From: an uncultured Dysgonomonas sp. | GTDB taxonomy: Bacteria > Bacteroidota > Bacteroidia > Bacteroidales > Dysgonomonadaceae | NCBI GenBank assembly: GCA_945273835.1 | Contig: CALYPL010000003.1 | Location: 62,001-126,000, forward strand | DNA: 64,000 nt | Direction of reading: 5' to 3' | Part shown: positions 1-9,075 of the stretch, piece by piece | How the letters are laid out: every line of letters starts with the position of its first letter | How positions within the stretch are numbered: the first letter of the stretch is position 1 | Translations under genes and position numbers: made by a program | Notes under the pieces: generated by a model | Databases searched by the model: none | Told to the model about the DNA's origin: nothing | The model's input: the letters and a program-made list of their open reading frames with translations, nothing else

Positions 1-641
1 ACAAAGCAGCTTATCCGATAAACGCTATGGGAATAAGTAAGGCGATGATGGAAAAAGTTGCAATTGCCAAAGGGAGATCATTGGGTTTAGATGCTAAAAC
101 AACTATATGTTGTACACGTTATGGAAACGTTATGGCTTCAAGAGGATCAGTAATACCCTTATTTATCGACCAGATCAAGAAGGGTAAAGAGTTAACGGTA
201 ACCGATCCGAACATGACAAGATTCATGATGACGCTTGAGGATGCTGTTAATCTTGTCATTTTCGCTTGGGAAAACGGTAAGAATGGAGATTTATTTGTAC
301 AAAAAGCTCCATCTGCGACTATCGAAACTTTAGCCGAAGCACTGATTGATCTATATCATGCCCCAAAACCGATGAAAATAATTGGCACAAGGCATGGCGA
401 AAAAGTTTATGAAACATTGGTAACAAGAGAAGAGATGGCTAAGTCAATTGATTTAGGTGATTATTACCGTATACCTTGTGATAACCGCGATTTGAATTAT
501 GACAAATACCTCAATAAAGGAGAAGCTAAGTTTTCTAATTTTGATGACTACCATTCTCATAATACCAAAAGATTGAATAAAGAAGAGATGAAAGAGCTTT
601 TATTGAAACTTCCATCAATTCGTGAAGACTTAGGCTTGTAA
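1..641 (+). CDS. UDP-N-acetylglucosamine 4,6-dehydratase, CapE type (5' end missing)
   Basis: The reading frame is open from base 3, so the gene enters from the left edge and only about 213 C-terminal residues are present. Visible is a short-chain dehydrogenase active-site region reading KAAYPINAMGISK. The usual catalytic Tyr of YxxxK is Met, giving MxxxK, which is the known hallmark of CapE-type enzymes that make a UDP-4-keto-6-deoxy-L-sugar from UDP-GlcNAc with C5 inversion. The typical YGNVMASRGSVIPLF strand and a C-terminal RxxLGL end follow. It starts a run of closely spaced capsule/O-antigen genes (13 nt to the next). The family call is strong; the exact sugar product is inferred from the two following genes. 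Confidence 0.9.
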   Translation, partial: KAAYPINAMGISKAMMEKVAIAKGRSLGLDAKTTICCTRYGNVMASRGSVIPLFIDQIKKGKELTVTDPNMTRFMMTLEDAVNLVIFAWENGKNGDLFVQKAPSATIETLAEALIDLYHAPKPMKIIGTRHGEKVYETLVTREEMAKSIDLGDYYRIPCDNRDLNYDKYLNKGEAKFSNFDDYHSHNTKRLNKEEMKELLLKLPSIREDLGL

Positions 642-654
642 TTAGAATAAAAAA

Positions 655-1089
655 ATGTCTGAAATCAAGATAATTCAAGGAGAAATCCACGTTGATAACA
701 GAGGGCAGATCAGTTCTCTGAATCATTTCGATTTACAAGATGTACATCGAACTTATATAATCCATCATCCTGATAAACAAGTAATACGAGGGTGGCATGC
801 TCATCAATTTGAGAAAAAATGGTTTTACTGCATTAAGGGCAGTTTTGTTCTTGCCTTTGTGAAAATTGATAATTGGGAAAATCCGTCAAAAGACTTAAAA
901 CCTGAAATTTTTAAGTTAAGTTCAGATAACAGCCAGTTAATATGTCTGCCTGAAGGTTATGCAAATGCAATTAAGGCTCAGGAAGAAGACTCGATATTAT
1001 TAGTTTTCTCAGATAAGACATTGGATGTAGCAATTCATGATTCATGGAGATATGATAGCGGTTTTTGGGTAGATTGGAATAAATTTTAA
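655..1089 (+). CDS. cupin sugar-nucleotide epimerase-like protein (WxcM/RmlC-like, CapF C-terminal-like)
   Basis: A 144-aa single-domain cupin. It carries the sugar-epimerase/isomerase pattern RGWHAHQFEKKWFYCIKGSF (residues about 44-63) and a second cupin strand near LICLPEGYANAI. In the S. aureus CapE-CapF-CapG route the cupin is the C-terminal domain of CapF and epimerises the UDP-4-keto-6-deoxy sugar. Here it is a separate gene lying between the CapE-like and reductase genes, 7 nt before the latter. I infer it does the C3 epimerisation step; a WxcM-type 3,4-ketoisomerase role is the main alternative. Confidence 0.75.
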   Translation: MSEIKIIQGEIHVDNRGQISSLNHFDLQDVHRTYIIHHPDKQVIRGWHAHQFEKKWFYCIKGSFVLAFVKIDNWENPSKDLKPEIFKLSSDNSQLICLPEGYANAIKAQEEDSILLVFSDKTLDVAIHDSWRYDSGFWVDWNKF

Positions 1090-1096
1090 TATATAA

Positions 1097-1963
1097 ATGG
1101 CAAAAAAAATCTTAATATTAGGTTCTTCAGGCATGGCAGGTCATGTAATAACTTTGTATTTTCAGGAACAAGGTTATGACGTGACCGCTTACACAACTAA
1201 AGCATTCAAACATTGTAGCAAAAATATAATCGGCAATGCTTTTGATACAAATATATTGAAGGACATTTTGCTTACTGGTAATTATGACGCAGTGATTAAT
1301 TGCATTGGTATATTAAATCAGTTTGCTGAAGATAATCTTGCTAAGGCTGTATATTTAAACGGGTATTTACCGCATTTAATTGCTGATACTTTAAAGGACT
1401 CTGCTACCCGACTTATACATATGAGTACAGATTGTGTGTTTGCGGGAAATAATGGGCCGTACAAAGAAGATTCATTTCCAGATGGTCATAAATTTTATGA
1501 TCGGACAAAAGCCTTAGGCGAAGTTATTGATAATAAGAATTTAACATTTCGTAATTCTATCATCGGCCCTGATCTTAATTGTAATGGAATCGGTCTTTTT
1601 AACTGGTTTATGAAACAAAAAGGGACTATTAAAGGTTATACACAGGCAATATGGACAGGTGTAACAACTCTTACTTTAGCTAAAGCCATGGATCAAGCTT
1701 TAAAAGAGAATCTGACCGGTTTATTCAATTTGGTAAACAATACTTCTATTTCTAAATATGATCTATTGCAACTCTTTAATAAGCATTTCCGAGACAATGC
1801 TCTTGAAATCATCCCTGATGATAATCTGAAACTTGATAAGACGCTTATATGTACAAGAAAAGAAGATTTTTCTTTTGTGGTTCCGAGTTATGAAGCTATG
1901 ATTATAGAAATGAAACAATGGATCATTGATCATAAATCTCTTTATGATTCTTATTATAATTAA
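1097..1963 (+). CDS. RmlD-like NAD(P)-dependent sugar-nucleotide reductase
   Basis: A 288-aa extended short-chain dehydrogenase. The N-terminus has the dinucleotide-binding motif GSSGMAGHVI; the catalytic part has STDCVFAGNNGPYKE and the YxxxK active site in FYDRTKALGE. This is the layout of dTDP-4-dehydrorhamnose reductase (RmlD) and of the reductase half of CapF/WbjC/WbvR. With the upstream CapE-like and cupin genes it should reduce the C4 keto group of a UDP-6-deoxy-4-hexulose, on the way to L-FucNAc, L-QuiNAc or a related residue. The 2-epimerase (CapG/WbjD type) that normally completes the route is not in this window and would be expected to the left. Confidence 0.8.
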   Translation: MAKKILILGSSGMAGHVITLYFQEQGYDVTAYTTKAFKHCSKNIIGNAFDTNILKDILLTGNYDAVINCIGILNQFAEDNLAKAVYLNGYLPHLIADTLKDSATRLIHMSTDCVFAGNNGPYKEDSFPDGHKFYDRTKALGEVIDNKNLTFRNSIIGPDLNCNGIGLFNWFMKQKGTIKGYTQAIWTGVTTLTLAKAMDQALKENLTGLFNLVNNTSISKYDLLQLFNKHFRDNALEIIPDDNLKLDKTLICTRKEDFSFVVPSYEAMIIEMKQWIIDHKSLYDSYYN

Positions 1964-2023
1964 AAACCCAGATTTCATAATTTAGCTATTATTAGGGTTC
2001 GCTCCCCTTCAAAATATTTTTAG

Positions 2024-3520
2024 ATGGCTGTCCAAAAAAATATCTTAGCAAACATAATCGGTCGGATATGGAATATCATATCTATATATTTGTTTATACC
2101 TTTATATATTCGGTTTTTAGGTGTTGAGAGTTACGGGGTCATATCATTTTATACATTGCTTTTAACACTTATGGCATTTGCCGATGTAGGTTTGAGTGCC
2201 ACACTTAATAGGGAATTTGCAAAAGTTCAAGATGATCCGTTTTATAAGCAAAATTTACTTCGGACCTTTGAATATGTCTACTTAGGAATCAGCATATTTA
2301 TCATTTGTCTGATTTTTTTCACTGCCCCCTTTATTGTTAAAAATTTTGTTAAAGCCGAGACTATTCCATTTACAGATTTAGTCAGACACATACGCATAAT
2401 GGGCGTTATAATCGCGTTTTATTTAACTTCTACACTTTATAATGGCGGATTAATCGGACTACAAAAACAGGTATTGAGTAATGTGTTGATGATTATTTAT
2501 GGCGTAGTGCGTTCAGGATTGGTTATAATACCTCTTATCTGGGTTCGCAGCTTAGATTTTTATTTTCTTTGGCAATTAGGTGCTGTGATAATATACCTCA
2601 TTACTCTTCGTTATTATGATACACGTTTGGTTTTTTACTCATCTCCCGTCAAAGCCGATTATTCTTACTTTAAAAATCTCTGGAAATATGCATTGGGCAT
2701 GATGCTAATGGCTATTATTTATTCGGCGAACACTCAGATCGATAAATTATTTATAAGTAATTTACTATCTCTCAAAAGTTTTACTTATTATTCATTAGCG
2801 GGAATGATTGGGCAAAGTGTATTATTGATTGCAACCCCAATCGGCATAGCCATTTTTCCTGAGTTAACCCGATTAATTACCTTGGGAAATGTAGATAATG
2901 CTAAAAAGTTTTTTCATAAATTTTCATTTTTAATAGCTTCGATTACATCTTCAATAGCTACTGTTTTAATATTTTACAGATACGATTACACGTTGCTTTG
3001 GACAAAAGACTCAATAATTTCTTCTACGATAAGCTACCCTACTGTATTGATTGTATTGGGAGCAATGTTTATGGCTATACAATTATGTCCTTATTATTTA
3101 GCTTTGGCAAATGGTCATACTCGTACGAATGTAATCATGGGCATAACAAGTATCATTTGCGTGATACCTGCATTATATCTGTTAATTCCTAAATACGGTT
3201 TATCAGGAGCAGCATTGCCTTGGCTTGTCACGAATTTTATTAATACTATTTTGCTTGGGTATATTGTCATAAAAAAATTTCTAAAAGGAGAATTTTATAA
3301 ATGGTGTTTATATGATTCTATCCTACCTGTATTCATCAGCTTTATAATTGGTATACCGCTATATTTTTTCATGTCATTCTTACCAAAGGGTATATTTACT
3401 ATAATATATGGTTTAGTTATTATTACGGTCATATGTATTGTGAACGGTTTTATTTTTATAAAACGATATCCTGATGTACTGAATCACCCTTTTATTTCAA
3501 GATTAAAAAAAATCAAATAA
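2024..3520 (+). CDS. oligosaccharide flippase, Wzx/polysaccharide transport type
   Basis: A 498-aa polytopic membrane protein with about 12-14 hydrophobic segments along its whole length. It begins with the typical Wzx-like pattern (NILANIIGRIWNIISIYLFI, then FLGVESYGVISFY), the signature of the MOP/polysaccharide transport family. Its role would be to flip undecaprenyl-linked repeat units across the inner membrane. It sits 60 nt after the reductase and 1 nt before a glycosyltransferase, so it is part of the same operon. The substrate cannot be told from sequence. Confidence 0.85.
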   Translation: MAVQKNILANIIGRIWNIISIYLFIPLYIRFLGVESYGVISFYTLLLTLMAFADVGLSATLNREFAKVQDDPFYKQNLLRTFEYVYLGISIFIICLIFFTAPFIVKNFVKAETIPFTDLVRHIRIMGVIIAFYLTSTLYNGGLIGLQKQVLSNVLMIIYGVVRSGLVIIPLIWVRSLDFYFLWQLGAVIIYLITLRYYDTRLVFYSSPVKADYSYFKNLWKYALGMMLMAIIYSANTQIDKLFISNLLSLKSFTYYSLAGMIGQSVLLIATPIGIAIFPELTRLITLGNVDNAKKFFHKFSFLIASITSSIATVLIFYRYDYTLLWTKDSIISSTISYPTVLIVLGAMFMAIQLCPYYLALANGHTRTNVIMGITSIICVIPALYLLIPKYGLSGAALPWLVTNFINTILLGYIVIKKFLKGEFYKWCLYDSILPVFISFIIGIPLYFFMSFLPKGIFTIIYGLVIITVICIVNGFIFIKRYPDVLNHPFISRLKKIK

Positions 3521-3521
3521 T

Positions 3522-4655
3522 ATGGAACCATTAATATCGATTGTCATACCTACCCGCAATCGGTCAAAATATTGTATCGCAGCAATTGAAGATATTCTTT
3601 CTTATGATTACCCATATCTTCAGTTGTGTGTTCAGGATAATTCGGACGACGCTTATCTTAAGGAGTATATAATGTCGCGTAAAAATGATCCGAGATTAAT
3701 TTATAAATATGTTCCCGAACAGTTAGCATTTATTTTTAATGTTAATGATTCCATTGAACTTGCTACGGGTAAATATGTTATTATGATAGGTGATGACGAT
3801 ACTATTTTACCGTCCTTATTCGAGGTTGTTGAATATATGGACAAAATGAATATAGATTCATTATGCTCTATCCCTATCATAAATTACTATTGGCCGGGGG
3901 CGCATCCTCAGCATCAATCAGGGTATTTGACTGTTCCGAAACAATTTGTTGAATATAATGAAGTGTCTGATGTTGATAAAAAACTTAAAAAGTTATTTCA
4001 AAAAGGTACAATCAGATATCTGAAATATAATTTACCGAAATTATATCATGGTATTGTAAAACGTGAGATATTAGAGAATATTAAAAATAAAACCGGACAT
4101 TACGCAGGTGGATTAACACCAGATATATATCTTTCTATCGCAATCTCGACATTGGTGTCAAATCATTATACAACTAATTTTGCTTTTTCAATAGCGGGTG
4201 CATGTACTCAGAGTGCAACATCACAAGATTTGAATAAGGGACATCGGGGCTTATTGAAAGATGCTCCTCATTTCAATTTACGAGGTGATTACGAATGGGA
4301 TTCATTGATACCGGATTATTATAGTATTGACACTATTTGGGGGGAAACAGCTTTAAAGGCTGCTGCTGAAATGGATATGCCTATGCTTAGAGAATCATTC
4401 AACTTTAATTATATGGCTGCTTTCAGCTTACTGTATAATAGATCGATTTTTGACATTGCTTATAAGCACACTTTCAATAAATGGAAAGGCATTAAAAAAT
4501 CAATGAAAATCTGTTCAGTAGGTTTAAGTGCATCATCAATCTTAGCGACTTATATTTTTAACCGATTTAAAAATCGATTTAAGAAAAAGGAATTAATATT
4601 GGAATATGAACCTGTTGAAAATATATCCGATGCTTCAAAATTGATAAAGATATAA
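3522..4655 (+). CDS. glycosyltransferase family 2
   Basis: A 377-aa GT-A fold enzyme. The N-terminus ISIVIPTRNRSKYC and the metal/nucleotide-binding acidic cluster MIGDDDTIL (about residue 87-95) are those of GT2 enzymes. The last 50 residues are basic with a short hydrophobic stretch, suggesting peripheral membrane contact. The start lies 1 nt after the flippase stop, implying translational coupling. Donor and acceptor sugars are unknown. Confidence 0.85.
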   Translation: MEPLISIVIPTRNRSKYCIAAIEDILSYDYPYLQLCVQDNSDDAYLKEYIMSRKNDPRLIYKYVPEQLAFIFNVNDSIELATGKYVIMIGDDDTILPSLFEVVEYMDKMNIDSLCSIPIINYYWPGAHPQHQSGYLTVPKQFVEYNEVSDVDKKLKKLFQKGTIRYLKYNLPKLYHGIVKREILENIKNKTGHYAGGLTPDIYLSIAISTLVSNHYTTNFAFSIAGACTQSATSQDLNKGHRGLLKDAPHFNLRGDYEWDSLIPDYYSIDTIWGETALKAAAEMDMPMLRESFNFNYMAAFSLLYNRSIFDIAYKHTFNKWKGIKKSMKICSVGLSASSILATYIFNRFKNRFKKKELILEYEPVENISDASKLIKI

Positions 4656-4709
4656 TCTTTATCAGGTATAAGTTCATAATTTTCAATACAATATCAAGAT
4701 TAATTATAT

Positions 4710-5471
4710 ATGGCAAAATCAATAATATCTTATTCAAAATCTTTGTATTTTTATCTTCGGCAGACTCAAATTAGAATAAGAGAAAAATTATTTGCAAAAG
4801 TTCCTCAGGATTTAAAAGCCACTCCAATAATAATCAACAATTTTAACCGCCTTACTTTTTTGCAGACTCTTATTAAAAGATTGGAAGAATGTGGTTACAC
4901 AAATATTTATATTATTGATAATGCATCAACATATCCTCCATTATTGGATTTTTACGAAACAATACCATATAAAGTATTTCGCCTGAAAGAAAACATCGGA
5001 TATTTGTCACTCTGGAAAACAGGAATATATAAAAAATTCCGTAATCAATATTTTGTATATACTGATTCTGATGTAGTACCATGCGATGATTGTCCGAACG
5101 ATTTTATTGAATATTTTTACCAATTAATGAAAAAATATCCAAGAGCATCTAAAGTAGGATTTGCTCTCAAAATTGATGATCTGCCCAATACGTTCAAAAA
5201 TAAAGATAAAGTATTGAGTTGGGAAAGAAAATTTTGGGAAAATACTCTCGAACCCAACATTTATAAAGCTGCAATTGATACTACTTTTGCTCTTTACAGA
5301 CCAAATATCAAAGGAGGGGCATACTTTCATGACTTCATGATTCGTACTGCGGGAAAATATCAGGCTAAACATCTGCCTTGGTATAACGATGATAATAACC
5401 CTACAGATGAAGAACTCTATTATATATCCTATGCTAAAACTTCGACTCATTGGACAATATTAAATAAATAA
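4710..5471 (+). CDS. GT2-like glycosyltransferase, small
   Basis: A 253-aa protein with a GT-A-like Rossmann start (TPIIINNFNRLTFLQTLIKR), a YIIDNAS strand and a YTDSDVVP motif supplying the DxD-type acidic pair. It is shorter than typical GT2 enzymes and lacks a C-terminal membrane region, but the motifs are in the expected order. Its stop overlaps the next start by 1 nt (TAATG). Linkage unknown. Confidence 0.75.
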   Translation: MAKSIISYSKSLYFYLRQTQIRIREKLFAKVPQDLKATPIIINNFNRLTFLQTLIKRLEECGYTNIYIIDNASTYPPLLDFYETIPYKVFRLKENIGYLSLWKTGIYKKFRNQYFVYTDSDVVPCDDCPNDFIEYFYQLMKKYPRASKVGFALKIDDLPNTFKNKDKVLSWERKFWENTLEPNIYKAAIDTTFALYRPNIKGGAYFHDFMIRTAGKYQAKHLPWYNDDNNPTDEELYYISYAKTSTHWTILNK

Positions 5472-6655
5472 TGCCATATTACTATCTCATAATATTTTTG
5501 ATTTTAATGTTTTGTGCATGTTGCGAAATATATGGCATGAATCGTCGCACATCAAAAATCATCACATTCACAGCTTTCTTTTTAGTTTTTTCGACAGCCG
5601 GATTTAAGTATGAAACAGGTATTGATTGGAGAGTTTATGATGCAATATTTTACTTACAATGGCCAATCGGCAAAATTCTTGATTTTGGGATAGTTGATTT
5701 TTTTTCTCAGTTCGGTTTTGAACCGGGATATATTTTATTAACCTCAATCATAAAAGAATGTGGAGGAAGCATACAGACTGTCTTTTTTATAGTAGCTTTA
5801 ATTAATATAATATTATTATACAAAAGTTTAAACTATTTTTCTAAATATCCGATTTTTTGCCTCTTGGGATATTATTGCTTTGTCTTTTTCATATTAGACA
5901 TGAGTGGTATCAGGCAAGCAATCGCATTAAATATAGTATTATATACGATGCGATTTGCACTGGAGCGAAAATGGTGGAAATATTTCATAGGAATATTAAT
6001 CGCTTCAACATTTCATCAAACAGCTATCTTTTTGGTTATTATTTATCCATTATTCTATAAACAACAATTAAAAACAAAATATCTGCTTACAGCTTATATT
6101 TGCAGTTTGCTCATAGTGTTGTTAAAAATTAAGTGGTTACAAAGTATAGCTCTCATCGCGTTGCCAATATTGGGTTTCAATTCTAATCTTAGCGAGAAGA
6201 TGGTGAATTATATATTTTCTTCAGATTATGATGACCCGTCCCTAAGTATTGTAAAAATAGCTTTTGTTCTTAGTGTAATCTTTTATACATATTTTTACCG
6301 TGAAAGATTTTTAAATGACACGCTAAGTAAGTTCTGTTATTTATGTCTTATAATATTTGCTATAATAAATAACTTGATGTTTGAGCTATCTGAAGTAAAT
6401 ACTCGTTTATCAGCCTATTTAATTATATTTATAATTTTAGCCATATCCAATATAATCAGTAAAAGCTCTATTAAAAAAAACAAGTTAATAATAAGTGTAA
6501 TTACATTATTATATTGCTATTTATATTGTTCAGTATATCTATTAGAAAAACCATCAACCATAGCTTATAGCCCATATCAGAATTATATTATTTATAAAAT
6601 ATTGGATATACGAAGTACAGGTGAAGATCGCTTAGATAAATTTAGTAGTCAATGA
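5471..6655 (+). CDS. EpsG/Wzy-family polysaccharide polymerase
   Basis: A 394-aa polytopic membrane protein with about 10-12 hydrophobic segments. Characteristic EpsG-family motifs are present: YETGIDWRVYDAIF, FGFEPGYILL, SGIRQAIALN and STFHQTAIFLV. Such proteins polymerise repeat units in Wzx/Wzy-type pathways on the periplasmic face. It overlaps the upstream gene by 1 nt and the downstream glycosyltransferase by 4 nt (ATGA). Very A+T-rich, like its neighbours. Confidence 0.8.
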   Translation: MPYYYLIIFLILMFCACCEIYGMNRRTSKIITFTAFFLVFSTAGFKYETGIDWRVYDAIFYLQWPIGKILDFGIVDFFSQFGFEPGYILLTSIIKECGGSIQTVFFIVALINIILLYKSLNYFSKYPIFCLLGYYCFVFFILDMSGIRQAIALNIVLYTMRFALERKWWKYFIGILIASTFHQTAIFLVIIYPLFYKQQLKTKYLLTAYICSLLIVLLKIKWLQSIALIALPILGFNSNLSEKMVNYIFSSDYDDPSLSIVKIAFVLSVIFYTYFYRERFLNDTLSKFCYLCLIIFAIINNLMFELSEVNTRLSAYLIIFIILAISNIISKSSIKKNKLIISVITLLYCYLYCSVYLLEKPSTIAYSPYQNYIIYKILDIRSTGEDRLDKFSSQ

Positions 6656-7398
6656 ATAAAATATCAGTTTGTATACCAACCTTTAACGGAGGAAAATATA
6701 TAAAAGAACAGCTCGAAAGCATATTGTCACAAATATCTGAAGATGATGAAGTCATTATTTCAGACGATCGTTCAACAGACGATACAATCAAGATCATAAA
6801 ATCATTTAATGATAAAAGAATCAAGATATTTACACATGAAAAAATAAAGAATAATTATAAAGGACCATATAAAAATATATACTACGTATATAGAAATATA
6901 GAAAATGCCCTCTCTAAGGCTACTGGTGATTATATATTTCTGTCAGATCAAGATGATATCTGGTTACCCGATAAAGTAGAAAAAGTCTTAGCTGAATTTA
7001 ATAAAGGAGCAGAAATTATTCTGCATAATAACATTGTTGTAGATAATAATAAAAATGTATTGCTTGCATCGTATTTTAACTTCTCACGCCCTTCAAATAA
7101 TACGATAAGAATAATTGTACGTTGTTTTATACAAGGTGCATCAATGGCATTTACCCAGAAAACGCTTAAATTCTCACTTCCATTCCCGAATAATCCAATA
7201 AGTCACGATCATTGGATTGCATACAACGCTTTTTTTCGAGGTCATAAAATCACATTCATAAACGAACCATTATTATTATATCGGAGACACGAAAATAATG
7301 TTTCACCAAGTTCAGAAAAAAGTAAAAACCCGTTATGGTTCAAAATCAGTTATAGATTTCGTCTCATTTGGGCAATTATATTAATAAAAAAAAGATAA
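6652..7398 (+). CDS. glycosyltransferase family 2, rhamnosyltransferase-like
   Basis: A 248-aa GT2 enzyme. N-terminal SVCIPTFNGGKYIKEQLESI, then IISDDRSTDDT, then the FLSDQDDIW block (about residues 97-105) that is frequent in rhamnosyl- and deoxyhexosyl-transferases. A C-terminal hydrophobic segment follows LWFKISYRFR. It overlaps the polymerase gene by 4 nt. Transfer of a 6-deoxy-L-sugar would fit the upstream nucleotide-sugar genes, but that is inference. Confidence 0.8.
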   Translation: MNKISVCIPTFNGGKYIKEQLESILSQISEDDEVIISDDRSTDDTIKIIKSFNDKRIKIFTHEKIKNNYKGPYKNIYYVYRNIENALSKATGDYIFLSDQDDIWLPDKVEKVLAEFNKGAEIILHNNIVVDNNKNVLLASYFNFSRPSNNTIRIIVRCFIQGASMAFTQKTLKFSLPFPNNPISHDHWIAYNAFFRGHKITFINEPLLLYRRHENNVSPSSEKSKNPLWFKISYRFRLIWAIILIKKR

Positions 7399-7415
7399 TA
7401 ACATTCACTTTTTCG

Positions 7416-8531
7416 ATGAAAAAGATCTTACATATACAAGTATTACCCAAATTATCCGGTGTACAAAAAATTTCATTAGAAATATTCAAAGGGCTTTCTG
7501 ATGATAAATACGAAAAATATATCCTCTTCAGTCAAAACTCAGACAATGGTGATTTAGAAGAATGTGTCAGACAATTCGAACAAGCCGGAGTAAAAATAAT
7601 ATTCTCTAAAAATCTGGTTAGAAATATAGGTTTAAAAGATCTACCCGCTCTTAAAGAAATATATAAACTTTGCAAAAAAGAAAAATTCGACATTGTCCAC
7701 ACTCACTCCACAAAACCCGGTATAATTGGTAGAATAGCAGCAACACTTGCCCGAGTACCATTAGTTATACATACAGTACATGGTTTATCATTTCATACAT
7801 TCGTTAAATTCCCATTATGGCAATTCTATTGGTGTTGCGAAATGTTCGCATCGCTATTTTGTAAACGAATAACCATGGTAAATAAATATTATTCAAAATA
7901 CTTCAAATGGTTTAAATATAAAACCTCAACAATATATAACGGGCTTGATTTTACAAAATTTCCCCCAATTGATGAATTTGAAGTAAAGAAAAATAAAAAA
8001 CTTCCACGAATCCTTTATGTAGGTCGGTTAGATGAACCTAAAGACCCTTTGACACTACTCAAAGCAATAAAAATTATATCAAATCAATATCCTGAAATTG
8101 AATTAACAATGGTAGGAGACGGAGAGAAATACAATGAATGCGTAAATTATATACAAACGAATAAATTAGAAAAAAATGTTTCAATGGTAGGTTGGAAATC
8201 TAATGTATCAGAATACTATATGACGCACGATATATTTGCCATGACATCAATATATGAATCATTTGGATTAATTTTTCTTGAAGCCGGTTATTACGGACTG
8301 CCGATAGTAGCAACAAACGTAGAAGGAATACCCGAAGTGGTTGAACAAGGCAAAACCGGATTATTATCTTCTGCTAAAAACCCGGAAGCATTTTCTCAAA
8401 ATATAATAAAATTAATAGAAAATGAAAATCTTCGCAAACAAATGGGGCAAGCAGGACATGAAAAAGTTACTACACAATTTACCTCACAAAAAATGGTTGA
8501 TCAATATAAAAAAATCTACGAATTGATTTGA
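7416..8531 (+). CDS. glycosyltransferase family 4
   Basis: A 371-aa GT-B enzyme. An upstream in-frame ATG at 7368 lies inside the previous gene; I chose 7416 because it begins the family's usual MKKILHIQV strand. Glycine-rich N-terminal loop LSGVQKISLEIF, a HTVHGLSFH segment, and the C-terminal donor-site block ESFGLIFLEAGYYGLPIVA with the E(x7)E spacing typical of GT4. It is the last gene of the polysaccharide operon; no clear terminator hairpin follows. Confidence 0.87.
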   Translation: MKKILHIQVLPKLSGVQKISLEIFKGLSDDKYEKYILFSQNSDNGDLEECVRQFEQAGVKIIFSKNLVRNIGLKDLPALKEIYKLCKKEKFDIVHTHSTKPGIIGRIAATLARVPLVIHTVHGLSFHTFVKFPLWQFYWCCEMFASLFCKRITMVNKYYSKYFKWFKYKTSTIYNGLDFTKFPPIDEFEVKKNKKLPRILYVGRLDEPKDPLTLLKAIKIISNQYPEIELTMVGDGEKYNECVNYIQTNKLEKNVSMVGWKSNVSEYYMTHDIFAMTSIYESFGLIFLEAGYYGLPIVATNVEGIPEVVEQGKTGLLSSAKNPEAFSQNIIKLIENENLRKQMGQAGHEKVTTQFTSQKMVDQYKKIYELI

Positions 8532-8877
8532 GCCATAACATCCCAATAAGTATAATTGCTATTAATCACCAAAATTAAAAACTTAAAGCATCCGACATAA
8601 ATCCATAGTCCCCAAAAAGCAAATTAACAAACAAATAATCTGACATTTAACCTATTTATTGTTAATAAAACAAACATAAACAAATTACATTTGTTTTAAT
8701 AGAAAAAATTAAAGCAAATCCCTCGTTCATTATAACAATAAAATATCTAAAGCCGACCCGTCTTCACAAAAAACAGGTTGAGCCATGACAAACCGTATTT
8801 ACCTTGTACGAAGTTTTCTGTAACCCTCAGGCAGAAAATTCTTGACATCATACCACAACAGAAAAACAAAAAGTTGT
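8532..8877. other. 346-bp intergenic region with one promoter-like element
   Basis: Separates the polysaccharide operon from the small membrane protein gene. A+T-rich, no credible ORF. The only recognisable element is the -7-like box at 8686-8693. No strong terminator hairpin is seen after the glycosyltransferase stop. Confidence 0.5.
8686..8693 (+). promoter_or_regulatory. Bacteroidota -7 box (TACATTTG)
   Basis: Exact match to TAnnTTTG. A weak -33-like ATTG lies 24 nt upstream, slightly too far. It would drive the 8878-9753 gene pair with a leader near 180 nt. Confidence 0.4.
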
Positions 8878-9063
8878 ATGAAACTAATATTAATGATAAT
8901 AGGCTTTCTGTCGATTATGCTCTTCATCTATCTGCTCATAGCAGGCATAAAAATAGTGTCAACATTAGCATTTTACATAATTGCCGTGTTAGCCCTTGTA
9001 TCAGCAGTCGGATTCATAATATACTTCATCGGCGTAAAAAGAGGCAATAAACAGAACAATTAA
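8878..9063 (+). CDS. small two-helix membrane protein, hypothetical
   Basis: A 61-aa protein made almost entirely of two predicted transmembrane helices (about residues 2-24 and 28-51) with a basic, polar tail VKRGNKQNN. A TTG start at 8842 would add 12 polar residues; the ATG at 8878 puts the hydrophobic helix at the N-terminus and is preferred. It ends 12 nt before the DUF421 gene, so the two are probably co-transcribed. No family recognised. Confidence 0.6.
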   Translation: MKLILMIIGFLSIMLFIYLLIAGIKIVSTLAFYIIAVLALVSAVGFIIYFIGVKRGNKQNN

Positions 9064-9075
9064 CCCCATAACATA

